Assembly (NCBI GenBank): GCA_022824605.1
Contig: JAJDZO010000051.1
Coordinates: forward strand, 1-15,066
Length of the DNA stretch: 15,066 bases
Direction of reading: 5' to 3'
Origin: Acidimicrobiia bacterium
GTDB lineage: Bacteria > Actinomycetota > Acidimicrobiia > Acidimicrobiales > Aldehydirespiratoraceae
The position numbers were made by a program, and so were the translations under genes. Shown here in pieces: positions 1 to 5,435 of this stretch. A model generated the notes under the pieces. The model was not told the DNA's origin, did no database searches, and worked only from the letters and a program-made list of their open reading frames with translations. Every line of letters begins with the position of its first letter. Position 1 is the stretch's first letter.

Positions 1-108
1 CACACCTCCGGGGCTGCCGTGACGCTCCAACAGTGACACTGAAACTAACATTGCAAGTTCTTGAACCCTCAATTTTTGCCTTGTGACTTGCGGTTATGTG
101 GTTTTGGG
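1..108. other. intergenic stretch downstream of tmRNA
   Basis: No coding region is supported here. The stretch is visibly richer in A and T than the rest of the window. It contains a short perfect palindrome CAGTGACACTG (31-41) and a 6-bp inverted repeat GCAAGT/ACTTGC (53-58 and 86-91) around a loop of 27 bases. Neither is followed by a T-tract on the minus strand, so I cannot call a terminator for the tmRNA. tmRNA 3' ends are common integration targets, but no integrase or repeated att core is visible. Confidence 0.5.
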
Positions 109-505
109 TGGTGGAGCTGGGGAGAATCGAACTCCCGTCCGTCGGGCGGGTGCCTGGCTTGCTACGACCATTCCCGAGTCTGCGGCTTGCGGCTGCCGCT
201 ACGCCGGGTCGTGCGGATCAGATGATCCGGCCGCCGGATCTTTCTCCGGTGTCGGCGGTCTTTGCCGGCTGTCAGCGGGTCTCTCCCCGCCGTCCACCCC
301 TGCTTCTGGTGCCAGGCTGCAGCGATCCGGCCCCGCGTGCCATTGCTGGTCGCGATGATTCTCAACGGCTAGATCAGAACTGATCAGGCTGCGAGAACGA
401 GAGCGTCGTCATCGGCGTCTCTTTGGTTACCCCGTTTAGGGAGTCTGAGCAACTCCGGTCGCACTCCGTGGCCTCCTAGTCCCGACGTCGAAACCGGTCA
501 GCCCC
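109..505 (-). ncRNA. ssrA: transfer-messenger RNA (tmRNA)
   Basis: This is the RNA that rescues stalled ribosomes and tags the unfinished protein for proteolysis; it works with SmpB. Both ends are set by the tRNA-like acceptor stem. The 5' end reads GGGGCTG (505 downward) and pairs with CAGCTCC just before the encoded ACCA (3' end at 109), including the G3-U wobble that alanyl-tRNA synthetase recognises. The 5' strand continues GGTTTCGACG, the usual tmRNA start, and the 3' strand has the T-arm GGGAGTTCGATTCTCCC. The length of 397 bases is typical of a one-piece tmRNA. The tag reading frame lies at 384-416. The gene is co-oriented with smpB upstream. Confidence 0.97.
384..416 (-). other. tmRNA tag reading frame, peptide ADDDALVLAA
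   Basis: Read on the minus strand from 416, the codons are GCC GAT GAC GAC GCT CTC GTT CTC GCA GCC followed by TGA, giving ADDDALVLAA. The last residues LAA match the universal protease-recognition end of tmRNA tags. The resume codon is inferred as GCC: the base four positions upstream of it is A, as at the critical A86 of the E. coli tmRNA (AGUC there, AGAC here). The middle of the tag is unusually acidic (DDD) and lacks the Tyr of the common YALAA ending. Confidence 0.88.
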
Positions 506-523
506 TCGTGCATTCGCTTTTCA

Positions 524-548
524 AGCTGCACCCCCGAAGGGGCCAGCT
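524..548. other. hairpin between PQ-loop gene and tmRNA
   Basis: An interrupted stem: AGCTG (524-528) pairs with CAGCT (544-548), and CCCC (532-535) pairs with GGGG (539-542) around the loop GAA. It lies after the stop codon of the PQ-loop gene and before the mature tmRNA 5' end. It could be a terminator for the smpB operon or part of the pre-tmRNA leader. There is no T-tract on either side, so its role is undecided. A possible -10 box for the tmRNA, TACCAT on the minus strand, lies at 549-554; transcription from it would start inside this hairpin and need RNase P processing. Confidence 0.35.
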
Positions 549-616
549 ATGGTAGCCCACCCAGCCGACATTTCGGTCAGCGGCCTGACGGGGTCTCCGT
601 GGCGCCGCTGTTCGCG

Positions 617-1261
617 CTAGGCCCCTGACCGTGGCGCAGCCGCGTCTCCGGCCGCCGGACTGAGTGCGGCCTGGATCCGGTCGCGGGCCAGCCAGAGCCG
701 CAGCAGCACCGCGGCGGCCAACAGGATCGCCGTCGATCCGTACACCATGATCGGCACCGACGCCACCAGCGCGCCGTAGAGGCCCCACGTGAAGCCCTCC
801 ACAACGGTCAGCCACCAAGTGCCCGGCGACACTCCCACCGGTGCATGCTCACGCCACGCCGCAATCACCGCCGGTCCGAGATACAGCCCGTTCGACAGGC
901 CCAGAACCGTCCCCATCACCGTCCATCCGGCACTCTGCTGGATCCCCACGCTGGCCACCACCACCGCCACACTCAGCAGCACGCCGGCGCGCACGCTCAC
1001 GCCTCTGCGGTGCAGGAGATAAAGCGCCAGCGCGAAGCTGGAGACCGCCGCGACGATCGACGGGATCGTCGCCCAGAACTCGTTCTCCACCACGTAGGTG
1101 AGCCAGCACACGTTGATGGTCATGCCGACCGCCGCCCACACCGGCGACACGCCCTCGGTGTGTCCCGTGCGCACCAGCCTCACGATCTGGGGCAGGATCT
1201 GCACGAACGTCGCGCCGTTGGCCACGACCGCCACCCAGAGAGCGAGTTGGTCTCGGCTCAT
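617..1261 (-). CDS. PQ-loop (SWEET-like) seven-helix membrane protein
   Basis: The 214-residue integral membrane protein is built from two PQ-loop units, as in SWEET-type and related transporters. The first unit (about residues 8-83) has the signature ILPQIVRLVRTG with Pro24-Gln25, followed by EGVSP. The second (about 113-190) has YLGPAVIAAW and VGVSP, with Pro-Ala in place of Pro-Gln. About seven hydrophobic helices are visible, around residues 8-28, 41-58, 63-83, 91-107, 113-135, 147-164 and 171-190, and the tail is soluble and Ala/Arg-rich. The start ATG overlaps the smpB stop in the arrangement ATGA (1258-1261), so the two are very likely translated from one mRNA by coupling. PQ-loop proteins carry sugars, amino acids or cystine in other organisms; the substrate here cannot be read from sequence. 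A functional link to trans-translation is not implied. Confidence 0.85.
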   Translation of the reverse strand: MSRDQLALWVAVVANGATFVQILPQIVRLVRTGHTEGVSPVWAAVGMTINVCWLTYVVENEFWATIPSIVAAVSSFALALYLLHRRGVSVRAGVLLSVAVVVASVGIQQSAGWTVMGTVLGLSNGLYLGPAVIAAWREHAPVGVSPGTWWLTVVEGFTWGLYGALVASVPIMVYGSTAILLAAAVLLRLWLARDRIQAALSPAAGDAAAPRSGA

Positions 1262-1767
1262 CGGCGGCCGGATCGGCGGCGGCGGGCTGCGGCCATGGAT
1301 CGGGCCGCCTCCGCGTCGGCGTCGCGCTGGGCGATGTCACGGCGACGATCGCCTCGGGTGCGCCCCCGAGCCAACGCCAATGCGATCTTGGCTCGCCCCT
1401 CGCGGAAGTAGAGCGCCAACGGCACCAGGGCCAGGCGCTCCTGGCTCACCCGGGCTGCGAGTCGCTCGATCTCGCGACGGTGGGCCAGCAGCTTGCGCAC
1501 CCGGTCCGGCTCGGCGCGAAACGGCGCCGCCGCGTGTGAGTACGGCGAGATGTGCAGGTTGTGCAGCCACAGCTCGCCCTGGTCGACTCGGGCCCAGCTC
1601 TCGGCGATCTGCACATTGCCCTCGCGCAGCGACTTGACCTCGCTGCCCTGCAGCATCAGGCCGACCTCAAGGGTCTCCAGAACGTCGAAGTCTCGACGGG
1701 CGCGCCGGTTGGCGGCCACCATCGACGCACCGGCGGGCACGTCACGAGGCTTCTGGGACTTGGCCAT
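1258..1767 (-). CDS. smpB: SsrA-binding protein SmpB
   Basis: SmpB binds the tRNA-like part of tmRNA and delivers it to stalled ribosomes. The 169-residue product has the family's OB-fold core: ANRRARRDFDVLETLEVGLML (about 19-39), LQGSEVKSLREGNVQIAESWA (about 39-59), and the stretch WLHNLHISPYS. Further on are the RKLLAHRREI helix and the strand LVPLALYFREGRAKIALALARG. The C-terminal tail (about 135-169) is basic, as expected for the part that enters the mRNA channel, though it reads RTRGDRRRDIAQRDA instead of the commoner GKKxYDKR form and ends in an Arg-rich run. The start ATG at 1767 follows a TACCGT -10 box by 8 bases and there is no Shine-Dalgarno, suggesting a nearly leaderless mRNA. 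It lies upstream of ssrA in the same orientation, with the PQ-loop gene between. Confidence 0.97.
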   Translation of the reverse strand: MAKSQKPRDVPAGASMVAANRRARRDFDVLETLEVGLMLQGSEVKSLREGNVQIAESWARVDQGELWLHNLHISPYSHAAAPFRAEPDRVRKLLAHRREIERLAARVSQERLALVPLALYFREGRAKIALALARGRTRGDRRRDIAQRDADAEAARSMAAARRRRSGRR

Positions 1768-1775
1768 CGCCGCTC

Positions 1776-1781
1776 ACGGTA
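1776..1781 (-). promoter_or_regulatory. -10 box of smpB promoter (TACCGT)
   Basis: TACCGT on the minus strand ends 8 bases before the smpB ATG (1767). This is the TANNNT form of actinobacterial -10 boxes and would give an mRNA that starts at or next to the start codon. No convincing -35 box is visible. Confidence 0.5.
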
Positions 1782-1795
1782 CCGGTATCCGTCGC

Positions 1796-1801
1796 TAGGG
1801 T
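1796..1801 (+). promoter_or_regulatory. -10 box of JAMM peptidase promoter (TAGGGT)
   Basis: TAGGGT lies 9 bases before the ATG at 1811, back to back with the smpB -10 box, so the 43-base gap between the two divergent genes seems to hold two very short promoters. The predicted mRNA has almost no leader. Confidence 0.45.
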
Positions 1802-1810
1802 TCGGCAGCG

Positions 1811-2227
1811 ATGCTGGAGATGTCGTCCGCGGTGCAGCACCAGATGGTGGCCCATGCCATCGCCGGGCTGCCTCACGAAGCCTGCGGCCTGTACGCCGGG
1901 CTACCGGGCTCGGCCCGCGTTGAACGCTTCTTCGGCATGCGCAACGCGGCGGAGTCGCGTGAGATCTACGTGCTCGACGGCCTCGAGATGATCAACGTGG
2001 AGCGCACCGCGGAGGCGGCCGGACTGAACGTGATGGGGGTGATGCACTCCCACACCCACACCACCAACTATCCGTCTCCCACCGACGTGGCCGACGCGGC
2101 CCGCTTCGACCCGTTCGGCATGTGGCACTTCGTGATCGTGTCGCTGCGTCACCCCGTCCCGTCGCTGCGATCATTCCGCATACACGACGGCGAAGTCACC
2201 GAAGAGCCCGTGACCATCGCCCCATAG
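1811..2227 (+). CDS. mec: JAMM/MPN+ zinc peptidase, Mec-like (CysO-cysteine peptidase family)
   Basis: The 138-residue single-domain MPN+ protein carries a complete JAMM zinc site: Glu23 (HEACG), His79 and His81 in MHSHTH, Ser89 and Asp92 in PSPTD, matching H-x-H-x7-S-x2-D. Its closest remembered relative is M. tuberculosis Mec (Rv1334), which releases cysteine from the CysO-cysteine adduct; shared stretches include EACGL near the N-terminus, the YPSxTDV segment and DGxVTEEPV near the C-terminus. Relatives elsewhere in bacteria act on ThiS/MoaD-like sulfur carriers. In M. tuberculosis it is followed by cysO and cysM. Here a cysM lies about 4.7 kb downstream on the same strand, but no CysO-like small protein ending in Gly-Gly is found in the window. 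The family is certain; the CysO-specific role is inferred from similarity and from the syntenic cysM. Confidence 0.85.
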   Translation: MLEMSSAVQHQMVAHAIAGLPHEACGLYAGLPGSARVERFFGMRNAAESREIYVLDGLEMINVERTAEAAGLNVMGVMHSHTHTTNYPSPTDVADAARFDPFGMWHFVIVSLRHPVPSLRSFRIHDGEVTEEPVTIAP

Positions 2228-2295
2228 CGCGGCAAGCCGCCGGCCGCCCGTTCGGACTGCGGCCTCAACACGGCAGCCAGCGGGACGGTCAACAC
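2228..2295. terminator. hairpin between convergent genes
   Basis: The 68-base gap separates the convergent JAMM gene and fusion gene. Directly after the JAMM stop codon is a short GC stem, GCGG-CAAG-CCGC (2229-2240), followed by more GC-rich sequence and no T-run. It could end transcription, but the structure is short and the call is weak. Confidence 0.25.
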
Positions 2296-3795
2296 CTAGA
2301 GCTGTGGGCCGCTAGCGCCCTGTCCGTCCGGTTCGAGCAGTTCACGGACGGTGGTGGCGGCGACCACGCCCGGGGCTTCGAGCGGACCGAAGTGCCCAAG
2401 GTTCTCAAAGCTCAGGAATCGTCCCTGCGGCAGCGCCTCAGCGATCCTCGGTGCGAACAGAGCGGGGTTGGGACCAGATGCGGCTTCCGTTCCGGCCGCC
2501 ACAGTGGCCGCAGCGTCGATTGCCGACACGTCCTCGGTGGCCAGAGCGCTGCTGCCCTCGAACGTGCGGGCCTCGGTCTCTGCTCGACAGGCAAGACGCA
2601 CCCGGCCGTCGGGCAGATCCACGAACCCGCCCTCGACGTATGCGGCCAGCGCGTCGGCTCGCATCACCGCCAACGGTGACCGGTTCGAATAGCGAGCCAG
2701 GGCTTGGGCCCGGGAGTCGAAGACCTCACGCCGGTTGCGAGCTCCTGCAGCCAGAGGATTCCCTCCGCGTGCCGCGAAGAAGCCCCGCGGCATCACTATG
2801 GGCTCGTACACGAACAGTCCGGCGAAACATCCCGGATGTGACCGCTCGGCCAGCAGAAGTGCCGCTCCACCCATCGAGTGGCCGAACCCGTAGAGATGCT
2901 CCGCGCCGATCGCCTCCGCGCAGGCGGCTGCGTCGGCACCCATGTTGGTCCAGTCGTAGTCTCCGTCGGCCGAGACGTCCGAGGTGCCGTGGCCGCGGAA
3001 GTCGAGGGCCCAAACCCTGAAGCGCTCGGCCAGGTACTGCGCCAGCGGCCGGTAGGCCAACCCGTGGAACCCGGTGGCGTGACACACCAGCAGGTCGGGG
3101 CCGGTGCCGCCCATCATCCTCAAGTTGAGCTTCACACCGTCGGCGGACCGCACCTCGACCGCGTCGCTCGTGGCGGAAGTCGTGGCAACATCTGAAACGC
3201 CATCCGAGCGGCGCGGGCGATCATCCGTATCGACGGTGTTGTTCGCGGCGGAGTCGGTCGCGGCCGAGTTGGTCGCGGCCGAGTTGGTGGCGGCAGCCTC
3301 GCGGTCGTGGACGGCTGCGGTGGGGTCGCCGGCGTTGTCGGCAGCCGGATGGCGACGGCCGATCAGACCGCGGCCCTGAGCGGTGAACACCACCCGGCCG
3401 TGCTGGTTGACCATCGTGCAGCCGATGAAGATGGTGCCCCGGTCCGCATGGCGAGACGACGGCCGGGTGTCGAGGATCTCCACCGTCGCCGTCAGCGAGT
3501 CGCCGGGGCGCACCGGCTCAAGCCAGCGGACCTCCATGCCGCCCGAGCCCCGTCCGTCGGCGCGCGACATCACCGTGTCGATCCACAGCCGAGCCCAGGC
3601 CGAGGTGGTATGCCAGCCGCTGGCGATCAGCCCACCGAACGGCGAGTCCGCGGCGGCCTGCGGATCGGTGTGGAAGTACTGCGGGTCGAAGCGCCGGCCG
3701 AAGTCGATGATCTCGGCCTCGGTCATCTCGTAGGTGCCGAGCTCGATCACATCGCCGCGAGTGAAGTCCTCGAAGTACAGCGTTGGCTCGCCCAT
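2296..3795 (-). CDS. MaoC-like hotdog hydratase fused to alpha/beta hydrolase
   Basis: One uninterrupted 499-residue frame joins two enzyme domains. Residues 1-150 form a MaoC-like hotdog domain, with the catalytic Asp/His pair in FDPQYFHTDP (Asp37, His42) and the GGLIASGWHT helix that follows; such domains hydrate or dehydrate (R)-3-hydroxyacyl or enoyl-CoA type substrates. Residues about 151-210 are a low-complexity linker rich in Ala, Thr, Ser, Asn and Asp containing TNSAA repeats. Residues about 211-499 are an alpha/beta hydrolase with the oxyanion-side strand LLVCHATGFHG, nucleophile Ser307 in GFGHSMGG, and His468 in NLGHFGP. The acid is uncertain: Glu331 (VYEPI) or Glu437 (AAGTEA), since no Asp stands at the usual place. 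The start ATG at 3795 is the first Met of the hotdog fold. No pathway partner lies next to it, so the substrate is unknown; a combined hydratase and esterase/thioesterase activity is inference only. Confidence 0.85.
   Translation of the reverse strand: MGEPTLYFEDFTRGDVIELGTYEMTEAEIIDFGRRFDPQYFHTDPQAAADSPFGGLIASGWHTTSAWARLWIDTVMSRADGRGSGGMEVRWLEPVRPGDSLTATVEILDTRPSSRHADRGTIFIGCTMVNQHGRVVFTAQGRGLIGRRHPAADNAGDPTAAVHDREAAATNSAATNSAATDSAANNTVDTDDRPRRSDGVSDVATTSATSDAVEVRSADGVKLNLRMMGGTGPDLLVCHATGFHGLAYRPLAQYLAERFRVWALDFRGHGTSDVSADGDYDWTNMGADAAACAEAIGAEHLYGFGHSMGGAALLLAERSHPGCFAGLFVYEPIVMPRGFFAARGGNPLAAGARNRREVFDSRAQALARYSNRSPLAVMRADALAAYVEGGFVDLPDGRVRLACRAETEARTFEGSSALATEDVSAIDAAATVAAGTEAASGPNPALFAPRIAEALPQGRFLSFENLGHFGPLEAPGVVAATTVRELLEPDGQGASGPQL
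3241..3300 (-). repeat. four 15-bp tandem repeats encoding the fusion linker
   Basis: Two perfect 15-bp units (3256-3270 and 3271-3285) are flanked by one degenerate copy on each side (3241-3255 and 3286-3300). The unit length is a multiple of three, and on the minus strand the units encode the linker's repeated pentapeptide of the form TNSAA. Copy-number change would lengthen or shorten the linker without breaking the frame. Confidence 0.8.
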
Positions 3796-3862
3796 CGCGT
3801 ATTTCTATCGGCTGTACCCGCGGCCGTGGACTGCCGTCACCCCGGCGGACGACCGGCACCGG

Positions 3863-3868
3863 TAGCGT
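3863..3868 (+). promoter_or_regulatory. -10 box of first MFS gene (TAGCGT)
   Basis: TAGCGT lies 3 bases before the GTG at 3872 and 6 bases before a second in-frame GTG at 3875. The 6-base spacing matches that seen at several other leaderless starts in this window, which favours 3875 as the real start codon. Confidence 0.5.
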
Positions 3869-3874
3869 CGGGTG

Positions 3875-5356
3875 GTGGCGAGCTTCGGGGCCTCGGGTCT
3901 GTTGGGCCCCAGGTACCGGGCTCCAGCGGTGGCGCTGATGGTCGTGGTAGCCATCGCCTCCTACAACAACCTGTCGGTGACAGCTGCCCTCCCGGCCATC
4001 GGCGACGACCTGGGCCGGGTGACGCTGCTGCCGTGGGTGGTTACCGCGGAGTTGGTGGCGGCCGCCATCGCCGTGCTCCTCGTCGGAGCGTTCATCGATG
4101 GCGCGGGCGCTCGTCGAGCCTTCCGGATCACGGTGGTGACCGCGCTGGTGACCTCGGCGATGTGCGCGGCGGCGCCGACGATGGAGCTGCTGGTGGCAGG
4201 ACGGCTGCTTCAGGGGCTCTCCATGGGAGCGCTGATCGGTGTCGCCCTCACGGCGATAGGCCTGGTGTTCGACGAGCAGGCTCGACCGTGGGCCTATGCC
4301 CTCATGTCGTCGGTGTGGGGAGTCATGGGCATTGGCGGTCCAGTGGTGGCTGCGGCGCTGGTCAGCATGCTCGGATGGCGGGCGGTCTTCGTTGCCAATC
4401 TCCCCGTCGGGCTGCTTGCGGCCGCGGTCGGGTGGCACAGGCTGCCGTTGGAGGCTCACTCGGCCGCTCAGCCGCTCGACCGGCGAGGCTTGGCGATCCT
4501 CAGCGCGTTCACCCTCGCCCTGATGGTGGCCGTCTCCAATCTGGCGTGGTACAGCATCGTTCTGGTGGCCGTCGGGGCGCTGCTGGCTGGGCTCTCCTTC
4601 GTGCATGCCCGAGGCTGCCGATCACCCGTTGTGCGGATGTCGCACATCGCCGGGGAGGGTTTCTGGCCGATCCATGTGGTGGCTGCGCTGGCGGTGTCGG
4701 GCGGCACCGGAGCCAGCGTCTACCTGCCGCTGTACCTCAAGGCGGGTCGCGGTTCCTCGGCGGCGTTCGCGGCGCTGGCGGTGGTGTGGCCCACGCTGGG
4801 GTGGTCGACAGCCTCGTGGGTCTCGGGCAGGCTTCAGCAGAGCCTTCGAGTCCAGACTGTGATTCTCATCGGCTCGGGTTTCATGGCGGTGGGATCAGTG
4901 GCCGTCGCCGCGGCTGTAGCGGTTGAAGGCGCCATTGCGGTGGTGCTGGCGGCGGCCGCCTGCGTCGGGGCGGGGGTCGGCACGATCACAACTGCAGGCC
5001 TCGCCCTGCTTCAAAGCCGCGCCGCGGCGGCCGAGATGGGCCGGGTGAGTTCGGCGCATCAGTTCATTCGCTCGCTCGGATTCGCCTACGGAGCGGCCAT
5101 CGCCGGCCTCGTGCTGTTCTGGTTGGTGCAACGACGCACTGGAGACGCCGAACTGGTGCGCAGCCTGCTCGGTGACACCGAGGCTTCTGTGGATGTGACG
5201 GTCGCCGACGCTCTGGCGGCGGGCTACATGTGGTCGCTCATCGCCATGGCGATTCTGGCGGTGCTGACGGTGCCCGCTGCGTTGGCACTGACACGCGGTC
5301 ACCGACCGCGCCGCCGTGCCGGTCGAGCCCCGCGGCAGGAAAGCCAGCAGATGTAG
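3875..5356 (+). CDS. MFS exporter, 14-helix DHA2-type (first of tandem pair)
   Basis: The protein is a drug:H+ antiporter-like transporter of the major facilitator superfamily, about 493 residues with some 14 predicted helices. Recognisable elements (numbered from a GTG at 3872, which adds one residue) are helix 1 with NNLSVTAALPAIGDDLG, the motif A-like loop after helix 2 (FIDGAGARRAF), and helices 4-5 with GRLLQGLSMGALIG and SVWGVMGIGGP. The WRAVFVANLP segment, typical of DHA2 proteins, and SSAHQFIRSLGFAYG near helix 13 follow. The extreme C-terminus is basic and cytoplasmic. GTG 3875 is chosen because it lies 6 bases after a -10 box; 3872 is the alternative. The next gene is a clear paralog of it. 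DHA2 members export drugs, dyes or metabolites; the substrate is unknown. No adjacent TetR or MarR regulator is present. Confidence 0.88.
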   Translation: MASFGASGLLGPRYRAPAVALMVVVAIASYNNLSVTAALPAIGDDLGRVTLLPWVVTAELVAAAIAVLLVGAFIDGAGARRAFRITVVTALVTSAMCAAAPTMELLVAGRLLQGLSMGALIGVALTAIGLVFDEQARPWAYALMSSVWGVMGIGGPVVAAALVSMLGWRAVFVANLPVGLLAAAVGWHRLPLEAHSAAQPLDRRGLAILSAFTLALMVAVSNLAWYSIVLVAVGALLAGLSFVHARGCRSPVVRMSHIAGEGFWPIHVVAALAVSGGTGASVYLPLYLKAGRGSSAAFAALAVVWPTLGWSTASWVSGRLQQSLRVQTVILIGSGFMAVGSVAVAAAVAVEGAIAVVLAAAACVGAGVGTITTAGLALLQSRAAAAEMGRVSSAHQFIRSLGFAYGAAIAGLVLFWLVQRRTGDAELVRSLLGDTEASVDVTVADALAAGYMWSLIAMAILAVLTVPAALALTRGHRPRRRAGRAPRQESQQM

Positions 5357-5434
5357 TTGTGCTGTGGCCCACCGGCCGTATGGGGGTGCAGGACGCGCCA
5401 CAGGGCCGGTGCCAGCGCAGATGTAGGTTCGTGC
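5343..5434 (+). repeat. imperfect direct repeat and inverted repeat at MFS gene junction
   Basis: The 20 bases at 5343-5362, which include the stop codon of the first MFS gene, recur at 5411-5434 with only four inserted bases (core AGATGTAG in both). The second copy contains the -10 box of the second MFS gene. Between the copies is a perfect 8-bp inverted repeat, CACCGGCC (5370-5377) and GGCCGGTG (5404-5411), spaced by 26 bases. Confidence 0.7.
5424..5429 (+). promoter_or_regulatory. -10 box of second MFS gene (TAGGTT)
   Basis: TAGGTT is followed by exactly 6 bases and then the ATG at 5436. No Shine-Dalgarno sequence is present, which fits a leaderless transcript separate from that of the first MFS gene. 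Confidence 0.55.
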
Positions 5435-5435
5435 A

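Noticed and set aside
1..108. Integration site or attL/attR next to tmRNA
   Set aside because: No integrase, no second copy of the tmRNA 3' end and no foreign gene block are seen in the window.
83..383. Open frames of up to 95 codons on both strands across 83-383
   Set aside because: They lie over the tmRNA gene, whose ends and tag are clear, and the peptides resemble no protein.
3241..3300. Repeat cluster as a possible CRISPR array
   Set aside because: The 15-bp units are contiguous without spacers and lie in frame within a coding linker.
3518..4606. A 362-codon minus-strand frame spanning the start of the fusion gene and the first exporter
   Set aside because: It runs across two well-supported genes and their divergent promoters, and its His/Arg-rich composition is typical of an antisense GC shadow.
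3307..4926. A 539-codon plus-strand frame overlapping the fusion gene and first exporter
   Set aside because: It is Gly/Arg-rich without any motif and is out of frame with the clear MFS protein.
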